Below, piece after piece: positions 1-6,771 of a stretch of 10,268 bases of DNA. The notes below the pieces were generated by a model. The model searched no databases and was not told the origin of the DNA. It worked only from the letters and a program-made list of their open reading frames with translations. This DNA comes from JBHJHK01 sp050330975 (GTDB lineage Bacteria; Pseudomonadota; Gammaproteobacteria; Competibacterales; Competibacteraceae). Position numbers and translations under genes: made by a program. How positions within the stretch are numbered: the stretch's first letter is position 1; each line of letters starts with the position of its first letter. The stretch covers positions 1 through 10,268 of the forward strand of contig JBHJHK010000171.1 in assembly GCA_050330975.1 (NCBI GenBank), given 5' to 3'.

Positions 1-1479
1 GGGTGGGCGGGGGTTGGGTGGCTGGGAGCCGATGCCGGGCGCCGCCAGCTGACCCTGGCCTTGGGTCTGGGGGCGACGGCACCTTTGGAAGCCATAGCGG
101 CGGCTCTAGAGGCCCTGGAGGCCCGCTGGCAGCGGGCGGCCACCTGGGCCTCGGAACACCGGGCGGCGACTTTGGCCCATGAGCGGGCCGCCCAAACCGC
201 CCAAGCCTGTCGCCACGAACTCGCCGCCTGGCAGCGGGCCTTTGCCGCGGCGGCGACCCCTTTGGGTCTCCAGGCCACGGACCGGGGGGAGGCCGTCGAG
301 GCTGTGGTCAAGGCTTGGGAGGCCTTGCCGCCCCTGTGGGACAAGCGCCGGGACCTGGACGACCAGCTCCAGCGGCTAGATGTTCAGGTGGCGGCCTTCA
401 CCCGCCAGGTGGGGGAGATAGCCGCGGTCTGCGCCCCAGACGTCGACGATCAACCCCCTTGGGAAGTGGCCGCCGCCCTCAAAGAGCGCCTCGACGCCAA
501 CCGGTTGGCGGCGGCGGAGCGCGCTAGTTTGGATCGGCGCTTGGCCGAGGCCAAGGAGCACATGGCCACCCTCACCCGGGACCGGGATGAGGCGGCGGCG
601 GCGTTGGCCGACCTCATGGCCGAAGCCCGGGTGACGAGCCTCGACGCCCTGCCCGGACGACTGCGGGCGGCGGATACCAAGGGCCGGCTGGCCGCCGAAG
701 CAGCGGCCTTGGAGGCCGAATGGCGCGAGGCATTGGGGGCCCGGGATAGCGAACCCCCACCGTCACCCCCCGCCGAACTCGATTTAGATCCAGCGCAACT
801 GGCCCGGCAACTCGAGGCCTTGGAGGCGGAGCTCACCGGCCTCCACCGGGCCCTCCAGGAGCAAATCGAAGCCACCACCCGCCACAAGGCCGCCCGGGAT
901 GCTCTGGCCCGGCAGGATGGAGCGGGCAAAGCCGCCTTGAACCGCCAGCAGGCGCTGACGGATTTGGAGCGGGATGGTCGAGAATGGCTCCTCACCCGGG
1001 CGGCGGCGCTGCTGCTGCGCAGCGCCGTGGTCCACTACCGCCGCCAACACCAAAGTCCCCTACTGGCCATGGCCAGCCAATGCTTTGCCCGCCTCACCCA
1101 CGGCAGTTGCCGCGGCATCGACATCGACGTGGGGGACGGCGATGGGATGCGCTTGGTGGCGGTGCGCCCCGACGGCAGCCAGGTGGGGATGGCGGGATTG
1201 AGCGAGGGCACCTTGGATCAGCTCTACTTGGCGTTGCGCATCGCCCACATCGAGCGCTTCGCCGCCCAAGCCGAGCCGTTGCCCCTGGTGGGGGATGACT
1301 TGCTGGTGAGCTTCGACGACCCCAGGGCCACCCTGGCCCTGGAGGAGTTGGCAGCGTTGGGGGCCCACACCCAGGTGTTATTGTTCACCCATCACCGCCA
1401 CTTGGTGGGGCTGGCGGAAGAGGCCTTGGGGGACGAGGTGGCGGTGGTTCCCTTGGGAGCCATGGCCAGCCAACCCTAG
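1..1479 (+). CDS. YhaN-like SMC-type AAA/ABC ATPase, 5' end missing
   Basis: The frame is open from base 1 to the TAG at 1477-1479 (492 codons visible), so the gene starts outside the window and its Walker A region is not seen. Most of the visible protein is Ala/Glu/Arg/Leu-rich helical sequence typical of a coiled coil. The C-terminal part carries an ABC signature-like LSEGT (bases 1198-1212), a Walker B stretch LPLVGDDLLVSFDD (about 1279-1320) and a switch-like LLFTHHRHLV (about 1379-1408). This order and wording match the C-terminal lobe of YhaN-type ATPases, relatives of SbcC/Rad50. In that family the partner is usually a YhaO/SbcD-like metallophosphoesterase encoded just upstream, which would lie outside this window. 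A DNA-end processing or repair role is inferred from the family only. The gene converges with the methyltransferase gene and overlaps its stop codon. The exact subfamily is less certain than the ATPase class. Confidence 0.87.
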   Translation, partial: GWAGVGWLGADAGRRQLTLALGLGATAPLEAIAAALEALEARWQRAATWASEHRAATLAHERAAQTAQACRHELAAWQRAFAAAATPLGLQATDRGEAVEAVVKAWEALPPLWDKRRDLDDQLQRLDVQVAAFTRQVGEIAAVCAPDVDDQPPWEVAAALKERLDANRLAAAERASLDRRLAEAKEHMATLTRDRDEAAAALADLMAEARVTSLDALPGRLRAADTKGRLAAEAAALEAEWREALGARDSEPPPSPPAELDLDPAQLARQLEALEAELTGLHRALQEQIEATTRHKAARDALARQDGAGKAALNRQQALTDLERDGREWLLTRAAALLLRSAVVHYRRQHQSPLLAMASQCFARLTHGSCRGIDIDVGDGDGMRLVAVRPDGSQVGMAGLSEGTLDQLYLALRIAHIERFAAQAEPLPLVGDDLLVSFDDPRATLALEELAALGAHTQVLLFTHHRHLVGLAEEALGDEVAVVPLGAMASQP

Positions 1480-2216
1480 TCCACTCGCCGGGCGTAGACA
1501 TCCCCCGACTTGCCACTTTGGGCGGCCGCAGTGAGGGCGGGTACCAACGCATCCCTGGGGAGCCAGCTCGGGCTTGCCAAGCGGTGGCTCTCCCCCACCG
1601 ACCAGTTGTAGCGATAACTGCCCAGGGTCTCGAGGCGTTCTAGGCACGCCATGGCCTGCTCTAGGGCGGCGGGAATGTACTCAAAGGACAGCAGCGCCAG
1701 GGGACGGGATAAACCCTGGAGGACCTCGGCTTCAAAGCCCTCCACGTCGATCTTGCAAAAGGCCGGTTCGCCGTGGGTGTCGATCAGCTGGTCCAAGGTG
1801 GTGGCCAGGACGGTGACTTGTTGATCCCAGCGCACATGGGCAAAGGAAGGGTCTTTTTTCACCGCGGCGATCCAGTGGGGGGAGAGGCTGGTGACCGTGG
1901 GGTGGCGACGGCTGATGTGGAGGGTCAACTCCCCCGGGCTTTGAGCCACGGCGCGGGGAACGATGGTGATGGCTTCGCTCTTGCCGTAGACCCGTTGCAA
2001 CCAGGTGAGGCAGGCGGGTTGGGGCTCCACGGCGACGATACTGGCCCCCAGGTGACGCCACACCCCCAGCCGGCTTCCCACGTGGGCGCCGATGTCGAAG
2101 CACAGGTCGCCAGGTTGGATAAAGGGCCGATAAAAGCGCACCATGGCCCGCTTTTCCCACGGCCGAGCGTGGTAGAGCCAAAAGGAGCGCAGCAGGCCCA
2201 GCTGTTGGGCGATCAT
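1476..2216 (-). CDS. FkbM family SAM-dependent methyltransferase
   Basis: This 246-residue protein has the Rossmann methyltransferase signature of the FkbM family. The SAM-binding loop FDIGAHVGS is at residues 40-48, the acidic end of strand 2 is VAVEP at 61-65, and the conserved KIDVEGFEAEVL block is at 155-166. FkbM enzymes are O-methyltransferases, often acting on sugars, glycans or polyketides; the substrate cannot be read from the sequence. No signal peptide or membrane segment is evident, so it should be cytoplasmic. The ATG at 2216 was chosen because the residues before motif I have the length usual for the family. No clear Shine-Dalgarno precedes it, and it starts 34 bases after the stop of the DUF4124 gene, which suggests cotranscription. 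Its TAG (1476-1478) lies within the CTAG that also holds the stop of the convergent ATPase gene. Confidence 0.9.
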   Translation of the reverse strand: MIAQQLGLLRSFWLYHARPWEKRAMVRFYRPFIQPGDLCFDIGAHVGSRLGVWRHLGASIVAVEPQPACLTWLQRVYGKSEAITIVPRAVAQSPGELTLHISRRHPTVTSLSPHWIAAVKKDPSFAHVRWDQQVTVLATTLDQLIDTHGEPAFCKIDVEGFEAEVLQGLSRPLALLSFEYIPAALEQAMACLERLETLGSYRYNWSVGESHRLASPSWLPRDALVPALTAAAQSGKSGDVYARRVD

Positions 2217-2250
2217 GGCAAGGCGGCGCCTACGGGCAGACCGGGGGTCA

Positions 2251-2874
2251 TCAGCGCAGCCGCAGGCTCGACGGCCGCATGCCTCGAGGCGCGGCCCGAC
2301 CCCGCCGTACGCCGGTGGCGGCGGGTCGCGGCGGCGGGGCGCTGGCGGTGGTTTGGGGTCTTGGGGGGCGCTGGTCCCGGCCGCGGTGGTATTCTCCTCG
2401 GTGTCGCGGTACCGGGCGGGGCTTGAACCCGGGGCGCCTGGGGGGTAAGACGGCTACCGGGCGCAGCAACGGCGTGGCAAAGCCGGAGAAGACCCCACCG
2501 CCATAGAAGCGGTCGCCGCGGTCGTCGTCTAAGTCGATGGCGATCAGCGTGGGCGGGTCGGCCTGTTGTTGGCGGGCCATGGCTGTCTGGCGGGCGGCGT
2601 CGGCCTCGCGCCGGGCTTCAAAGCGGTCGAGCAGGGCCTGTTCCCCCTCCCGCAGTCCGGCGTTGCCCACGGTGGTCACCGCTTGCTGGTCGACGGCGAC
2701 GGTGGTCACCGCTTCCAAGGGAACGTTCCCGTCGCTGGGGGGGCGGTCGCTGTAGTGGGTGCTGCCCTGGTCGTCGACCCAGGTGTACACTTGGGCGGTG
2801 GCTGGAGTGAAAAGCCCGGCAAAGCCGTAGAGGCTTGCCAGCGCGGCCAAAGCCTGCCCGGTGAATCTCGACAT
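2251..2874 (-). CDS. Secreted DUF4124 domain protein
   Basis: The 207-residue product starts with a typical Sec signal (hydrophobic residues about 7-23, likely cleavage after ATA at 25-27). Immediately after cleavage comes a DUF4124 segment, QVYTWVDDQGSTHYSDRPP (28-46), with the characteristic Y-W-x-D...G...YSD...P pattern. Residues about 78-107 are Glu/Arg/Gln/Ala-rich and probably helical. The C-terminal third (about 145-207) is a low-complexity, very basic Pro/Arg tail. The export signal indicates a periplasmic or envelope location; the function of DUF4124 is not known to me. The start at 2874 is supported by a Shine-Dalgarno AGGAGA (2880-2885 on the complement) 5 bases upstream. It probably leads a transcript continuing into the methyltransferase gene, and it is divergent from creB. 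Confidence 0.85.
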   Translation of the reverse strand: MSRFTGQALAALASLYGFAGLFTPATAQVYTWVDDQGSTHYSDRPPSDGNVPLEAVTTVAVDQQAVTTVGNAGLREGEQALLDRFEARREADAARQTAMARQQQADPPTLIAIDLDDDRGDRFYGGGVFSGFATPLLRPVAVLPPRRPGFKPRPVPRHRGEYHRGRDQRPPRPQTTASAPPPRPAATGVRRGRAAPRGMRPSSLRLR

Positions 2875-2993
2875 GATCGTCTCCTGTCATGGGCGCCTTT
2901 TGAGGCGCTGCTGCCCGCCGTCTCAAGGGCTCGCGGTCCCAAGGGATTGACTATCCACTTAGATTGCCACCAGGGCAACGCCGTTTCGACCCC
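2875..2993. promoter_or_regulatory. Divergent intergenic region with a short dyad
   Basis: These 119 bases separate the divergent DUF4124 and creB genes and must contain both promoters if the start choices are right. A perfect 6-bp inverted repeat with a 4-base spacer lies at 2893-2908 (GCGCCT, TTTG, AGGCGC), close to the DUF4124 ribosome binding site, where it would form a leader hairpin or a small operator. A TTGACT at 2946-2951 resembles a -35 hexamer in the creB direction, but no matching -10 at 16-18 bases was found. I looked for the CreB tag (TTCAC, six bases, TTCAC) and did not find it here. Confidence 0.4.
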
Positions 2994-3728
2994 ATGGAAG
3001 CCCCAACACCCCGACCGGTCATTTTGCTCATCGACGACGAAGCGGCCATCGCCGATGCGGTGGTTTACGCCCTGGAGACCGAGGGTTTTGCCCCCCATTG
3101 GCGCCCCACCATGACCGAGGGCCTGGCGGCCTTTAGGGCCTTGCAGCCCCAGTTGGTGGTCCTCGACATCGGCCTCCCCGACGGCAACGGCTTTGAGCTG
3201 TTTCAGGCCCTGCGGGCCGAGGCCAAGGCCAAGGTACCGGTGATTTTCCTCACCGCCCGCAGCGGCGAGATCGACCGGGTGGTGGGCCTGGAGATGGGGG
3301 CCGACGACTACGTCACCAAGCCCTTTTCCCCCCGGGAGCTCACCGCCCGCGTACGGGCGGTATTGCGACGCAGCGCCAACGACGGCGAACCCCGTCGAGC
3401 CGAGGTGGGCGCCAGCGGGCCGCCCCCGGAGCCGGTGGGGTTTTCCCTGGCGGCCGAGCGCTGCGAGATCGCCTTTAGGGGCCAACCCTTGACCTTGACC
3501 CGCTACGAGTACCGCCTCCTCAAAGTATTTATAGAGCATCCCGGGCGGGTGTTCTCCCGGGAGGCCCTGTTGGCCAAGGCCTGGGACCACCCCGAACACA
3601 GCTTAGCCCCCACGGTTGATACCCATATTAAAACCTTGCGGGCCAAATTGCGCGCCATCGATCCCAACGTCAACCCCATCAAACCCCGCCGGGGGCTCGG
3701 CTATGTGTTGGACGATGTCGAGGCTTGA
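2994..3728 (+). CDS. creB: CreB-like response regulator, OmpR/PhoB type
   Basis: The 244-residue protein is a two-domain response regulator. The receiver domain has acidic D14/D15, the phosphoacceptor D58 in VVLDIGLPDGNG, T87 and K109 in YVTKPFSPREL. The C-terminal winged helix (about 150-240) ends with RRGLGYVLDD. The block VDTHIKTLRAKLRAI is nearly identical to E. coli CreB and sets it apart from other OmpR-family regulators. CreB is phosphorylated by CreC and activates genes linked to carbon metabolism and envelope functions in enterobacteria. I prefer the ATG at 2994 over the in-frame TTG at 2964, because the receiver domain begins at the usual distance from 2994 and the TTG has no ribosome binding site; neither start has a strong one. 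It is followed by creC after 3 bases. No creA or creD is adjacent, so the target set here may differ from that in E. coli. Confidence 0.9.
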   Translation: MEAPTPRPVILLIDDEAAIADAVVYALETEGFAPHWRPTMTEGLAAFRALQPQLVVLDIGLPDGNGFELFQALRAEAKAKVPVIFLTARSGEIDRVVGLEMGADDYVTKPFSPRELTARVRAVLRRSANDGEPRRAEVGASGPPPEPVGFSLAAERCEIAFRGQPLTLTRYEYRLLKVFIEHPGRVFSREALLAKAWDHPEHSLAPTVDTHIKTLRAKLRAIDPNVNPIKPRRGLGYVLDDVEA

Positions 3729-3731
3729 GGG

Positions 3732-5168
3732 ATGAAGCTCCGCAGCCGTATCTTGCTGGCCTTTGTGGTGGTGGTGGGAGGTGGTTTTTATTTGCTGGTC
3801 CAGTGGATCGGCGACGACCTTCGCCCCCGCTATCTAGAGTCCATGGAGGAGACCCTGGTGGATGTGTCTCACCTGTTGGCCGAAGGGCTCGCCGAGGACT
3901 TCGGCCGGGGGAAGTTCGATCCCCAGGCCTTGGAGGCGCGCTTTGCACGGGTCTACGAGCGGCGTTTTCGGGCCACCATCTACGCCCTGGAGAAGGCCAC
4001 GGTGGACCTGCGCTGTTACATCACAGACCCCCGGGGGCGGGGGCTGTTCCACTCCCACAACCCCTGGCGGGTGGGCCAGGACTATTCCCGCTGGAACGAT
4101 GTGTACTTGACCCTCAAGGGCGAGTACGGTGCCAGGGCGACTTGGGAGGGGCCGGATCAGACCCGGTTGGTGCTCTATATTGCCGCGCCGGTGATCTACC
4201 GGGGGGAGCTGGTGGGGGTGGTGAGCGTCGGCAAGCCGGCCGACAACGCCGATCGTTTTATCGCCTCGGCCAAGGCCAAGCTCGCCGTGGCCGGGGGGGC
4301 GGTGGCCCTGGGGGTAATTGTCTTGGGGGGCGTGTTGACCCTGTGGCTCTCCCACCCCCTGGAGGCGTTGATCCGCTACGCCTTTGCCGTGAAGGCGGGG
4401 GAGCGGGTGGCACCGCCATCCCTAGGGCGCCACGAGATCGGCACTGTGGCCAGCGCCATGGAGGAGATGCGGGTGGCGTTGGAGGGGCGGGACTACGCCA
4501 AGGCCTACGTCCAGAGCCTCACCCACGAGCTCAAGAGCCCCCTGGCGGCCATCCAGGCCTCGGCGGAGTTGCTCGACGAGACCATGCCGGTGGCGGATCG
4601 CCGGCGCTTTTTGGCCAATATCCGCACCGAGACCCAGAGGCTTCACGATTTGGTGGAGCGGCTATTGGAGCTGGCGGCCCTGGAGCAGCGCAGTGCCTTG
4701 GACAATCCCGCCCCTGTGGCCCTGGATGTCCTGGTGAGGGACGAGGTGGCGAGCCTTGGCTCCGTGGCGACCCAAAAGGGGGTCAGAGTCGATGTGGTTT
4801 GCAACGGGCAAGACTGTCGGGTGTGGGGCGAGGGGTTTTTACTGCGCCAGGCCTTGGCCAACTTGCTGCGCAATGCCTTGGAGTTCACCCCCCCCCACAG
4901 TCGGGTGGGGGTGGTGATGGAAGTCGAACCCGGGGCGGTGGAGGTGCGGGTGGAAGACCAAGGCCCGGGGCTGCCCGAGTACGCCCTAAACCGGGCCTTT
5001 GAGCGCTTTTACTCCCTGCAAAGGCCCGGGGGTCCCAAGGGGACGGGGTTGGGCTTGAGCTTTGTCAAAGAGGTGGCGGAACTCCACCGGGGGCGGGTAT
5101 GGCTGGAAAACAGGTCCGAAGGGGGCGCTAGGGCGGTGTTGCAGTTGCCCCGGAGCTCGCCGGGATAA
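3732..5168 (+). CDS. creC: CreC-like sensor histidine kinase
   Basis: The protein is 478 residues, close to the roughly 474 of E. coli CreC. It has a short N-terminus, a membrane segment at about 7-25, an extracytoplasmic sensor region of about 155 residues, a second membrane segment at about 184-206 and a HAMP linker (about 207-255). The phosphoacceptor is H265 in HELKSPLAAI. The ATPase domain has the N box around N377/N381 (NLLRNALEF), the G1 box D409-G413 (DQGPGLP) and the G2 box GTGLGL (437-442). All kinase motifs are intact. The sensor part contains a RCYITDPRG...VGQDYSRWNDV stretch typical of CreC-like sensors. The ATG at 3732 overlaps the ribosome-binding zone with the end of creB (CGAGG at 3719-3723), consistent with translational coupling. 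A run of nine C bases (4888-4896) just after the N box is a possible slippage site, but the frame is preserved. Confidence 0.9.
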   Translation: MKLRSRILLAFVVVVGGGFYLLVQWIGDDLRPRYLESMEETLVDVSHLLAEGLAEDFGRGKFDPQALEARFARVYERRFRATIYALEKATVDLRCYITDPRGRGLFHSHNPWRVGQDYSRWNDVYLTLKGEYGARATWEGPDQTRLVLYIAAPVIYRGELVGVVSVGKPADNADRFIASAKAKLAVAGGAVALGVIVLGGVLTLWLSHPLEALIRYAFAVKAGERVAPPSLGRHEIGTVASAMEEMRVALEGRDYAKAYVQSLTHELKSPLAAIQASAELLDETMPVADRRRFLANIRTETQRLHDLVERLLELAALEQRSALDNPAPVALDVLVRDEVASLGSVATQKGVRVDVVCNGQDCRVWGEGFLLRQALANLLRNALEFTPPHSRVGVVMEVEPGAVEVRVEDQGPGLPEYALNRAFERFYSLQRPGGPKGTGLGLSFVKEVAELHRGRVWLENRSEGGARAVLQLPRSSPG

Positions 5169-5408
5169 GGTTTGGCTCGGTGTGATGTACTATATGGCCT
5201 GTTACAAAACCTTCGTCAAGGTACTCCTGGCCTTGGAGTGTGACCCGCCATTGCGGCGGGGACATCCTGTGGCGACCTGTGGTGACTACAAGGTCACCAC
5301 CCCCCCCAACGGGCTGGGCTCAAGTCGTCCAGCGCCCGCCGCCTAGCCCATCGGCGGCGACTCAAGTGCAGGGTGAGTCCAAAGCGTCAATCGCCGTCGA
5401 TGGATGCC
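5169..5408. other. Convergent intergenic region with four inverted repeats
   Basis: About 240 bases lie between the ends of creC (+) and cydX (-), with no convincing gene. Four short perfect inverted repeats follow one another: 5244-5260 (6-bp arms CCCGCC/GGCGGG), 5279-5300 (8-bp arms), 5337-5359 (7-bp arms CGCCGCC/GGCGGCG) and 5359-5379 (6-bp arms GACTCA/TGAGTC). None is followed by a T run on either strand, so classic intrinsic terminators are not supported. They may be 3'-end processing or stabilising structures for the two converging transcripts. A 53-codon frame at 5185-5346 has no ribosome binding site and no recognisable protein. Confidence 0.55.
5279..5300. repeat. Perfect 8-bp inverted repeat hairpin
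   Basis: GTGGTGAC (5279-5286) and GTCACCAC (5293-5300) are exact reverse complements around a 6-base loop, TACAAG. It is the strongest stem of the four in the creC-cydX gap. A C run (5300-5307) follows on the plus strand. The left arm also belongs to an imperfect tandem pair, CCTGTGGCGA then CCTGTGGTGA (5266-5285). The role is unknown: possible transcript end for either operon, or a protein-binding site. Confidence 0.6.
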
Positions 5409-5540
5409 TCAGTCGTTCTCAGTGGGGCCCTCATCCCCGGGTTTTTCGTTGGGAAATCCCCGGGTCTCCAGCCACAGGGCGTTGATGACGCCTAAAGCGC
5501 AGGCCAACAACACCCCCAGTATCCAAGCGAAGTACCACAT
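5409..5540 (-). CDS. cydX: CydX, small subunit of cytochrome bd oxidase
   Basis: This 43-residue protein begins MWYFAWILGVLLACALGVIN, almost identical to the start of E. coli CydX (also called YbgT, 37 residues). Residues 3-24 or so form one membrane helix, and the rest is a charged, Pro/Glu-rich tail ending EGPTEND. CydX binds the CydAB complex and stabilises its haem centres. A longer in-frame reading reaching back to 5735 exists, but its extra residues lie over cydB and resemble nothing. The ATG at 5540 is fixed by the family start and by a ribosome binding site GGAGAGGA (5548-5555 on the complement) 7 bases upstream. It follows cydB by 35 bases and closes the cyd operon. Confidence 0.93.
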   Translation of the reverse strand: MWYFAWILGVLLACALGVINALWLETRGFPNEKPGDEGPTEND

Positions 5541-5547
5541 GGTGTGT

Positions 5548-5555
5548 TCCTCTCC
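5548..5555 (-). promoter_or_regulatory. Ribosome binding site of cydX
   Basis: On the complement these bases read GGAGAGGA, 7 bases before the cydX ATG at 5540. The site decides the start of this short gene, because the frame is open much further upstream through the end of cydB. Confidence 0.75.
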
Positions 5556-5575
5556 GGTCGATTGTCCAGGTGGAT

Positions 5576-6733
5576 TTAATAGAGGCTCTTGGCCCCGCGG
5601 CGAATCGTTTCCAGGGTGATGGTGCCCCGCAGTACCCGATAGACCCAGGCGGTATAGAGCAGGATCAACGGCATAAAAAACGCCGTGACAAAGGTCATCC
5701 ACTGGAGGGTGTGCTGGCTCGAAGTGGCATCCCACAGGGTGAGGCTACTGTTGGGGACACTGCTCGATGGCATGATGAAGGGAAACAGGGAAAAGCCGGC
5801 GGTGAGGATCACCCCGGCCACAGCCGTGGCGCTGGTGATAAAGCCCCACCCCGGGCGGTTCAGGGTCGCCAGCAGGCCGGTGAGGAGCGCCCCTGTGAGC
5901 CCTGCCATGGGCGCCACCAGCATCCACGGGTAGCGGGCGTAGTTGGCCAGCCACCCCCCGACCTCCAGGTCCACCTCTTTCAACAGCGGGTTGGAGGGGG
6001 CATCCACCCCTGGGAAGCTCGCGATGCCATAGCCCGGCAGGGTGGCCACCACCAATCCCGCCGAACCAAAGCCTATCACCAGAACCAAGGCGGCCAGCTG
6101 GGCGGCGCGACGGGCCCGTGCCTGGAGGGTGTCGGCGGTGCGCAGCTGCAGGTAAATAGCGCCGTGCATCACCAACATGGCCAAGCTCACCAGCCCCGCC
6201 AGCAGGGCAAAGGGCTGGAGCAAGCCCCAAAAGCTGCCGGTGTAGAACACCCGCAAGTCGGCGTCGAAGTGAAAGGGCAGGCCCACAAACAGGTTGCCAA
6301 AGGCCACTCCAAACAGCAGGGCCGGCACCACACCCCCCACAAACAGCGCCCAATCCCAGGTGGCCCGCCAGCGGGGATCGGCCATGAGGCTGCGGTACTT
6401 GAAACCCACGGGGCGTAAGATCAGGGCGAACAACAGCAAAATCAATGCAATGAACAAGCCGGAGAAGGCGGCGGCGTAGACCAACGGCCAGGCGGCAAAG
6501 ATGGCCCCTCCGCCGAGGATAAACCACACCTGGTTTCCCTCCCAGGTGGGGCCTATGACGTTGATCACCACCCGCCGCTCGGCGTCGGTGTGGGCGATCC
6601 AGGGCAACAGCGCCCCCACCCCCAGGTCAAAGCCGTCGGTGACGGCAAAGCCGATGAGCAACACCCCCATCAACCCCCACCAGATCAAACGCTGGCTCTC
6701 GTAGCTTAAGAAGACTTCAAATGCCTCGACCAC
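5576..6733 (-). CDS. cydB: Cytochrome bd ubiquinol oxidase subunit II
   Basis: The protein matches CydB along its whole length. Near the N-terminus are LIWWGLMGVLLIGFAVTDGF and DLGVG, followed by ERRVVIN, WEGNQVW, an AAWP-VYAAAFSG segment and FRPVGF-like sequence. The C-terminus has FPFIMPSSS, SLTLWDATSSQ, LLYTAWVYRV and the final SLY, all as in E. coli. It is an integral membrane protein with several hydrophobic helices, and with CydA it forms the bd quinol oxidase that reduces oxygen to water. I place the start at GTG 6733 (385 residues). A Shine-Dalgarno AGGAGT lies 7 bases upstream, and this N-terminus is close in length to E. coli's 379-residue protein. The longer reading from TTG 6763 has no ribosome binding site and no homologous residues. 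It starts 38 bases after the cydA stop and is cotranscribed with cydA and cydX. Confidence 0.95.
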   Translation of the reverse strand: MVEAFEVFLSYESQRLIWWGLMGVLLIGFAVTDGFDLGVGALLPWIAHTDAERRVVINVIGPTWEGNQVWFILGGGAIFAAWPLVYAAAFSGLFIALILLLFALILRPVGFKYRSLMADPRWRATWDWALFVGGVVPALLFGVAFGNLFVGLPFHFDADLRVFYTGSFWGLLQPFALLAGLVSLAMLVMHGAIYLQLRTADTLQARARRAAQLAALVLVIGFGSAGLVVATLPGYGIASFPGVDAPSNPLLKEVDLEVGGWLANYARYPWMLVAPMAGLTGALLTGLLATLNRPGWGFITSATAVAGVILTAGFSLFPFIMPSSSVPNSSLTLWDATSSQHTLQWMTFVTAFFMPLILLYTAWVYRVLRGTITLETIRRGAKSLY

Positions 6734-6740
6734 GGCGGTG

Positions 6741-6746
6741 ACTCCT
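6741..6746 (-). promoter_or_regulatory. Ribosome binding site of cydB
   Basis: On the complement these bases read AGGAGT, 7 bases before the GTG at 6733. They lie inside the region that would be coding if the upstream TTG at 6763 were used, so they argue for the GTG start. The site sits in the 38-base gap after the cydA stop. Confidence 0.75.
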
Positions 6747-6771
6747 GTTTGGTTGCTCAGCAAAGTGGGGG

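Noticed and set aside
1..18. G-quadruplex pattern at the left edge (GGGTGGGCGGGGGTTGGG)
   Set aside because: The pattern is real, but it lies inside the ATPase coding frame and such G clusters are expected at this GC content; no sign of a role.
1773..2426. Plus-strand frame opposite the methyltransferase and DUF4124 genes
   Set aside because: It spans two real minus-strand genes and the gap between them, with no motifs of its own.
2706..3599. Minus-strand frame of 297 codons across creB and the DUF4124 start
   Set aside because: It is antisense to creB's conserved domains, has no recognisable protein, and arises from high GC.
3725..5002. Long plus-strand frame (425 codons) overlapping creC
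   Set aside because: It is a Gly/Arg/Pro-rich shadow of creC in another frame, whereas the creC frame has every kinase motif.
5279..5307. Intrinsic terminator for creBC
   Set aside because: The stem is good, but a C run rather than a T run follows it, and the minus-strand side has no T run either.
5185..5346. 53-codon frame after creC
   Set aside because: It has no ribosome binding site and its second half is made of the inverted repeats.
5570..6418. Plus-strand frame of 282 codons opposite cydB
   Set aside because: Composition is His/Gly/Gln-rich and typical of an antisense shadow; cydB on the other strand is unmistakable.
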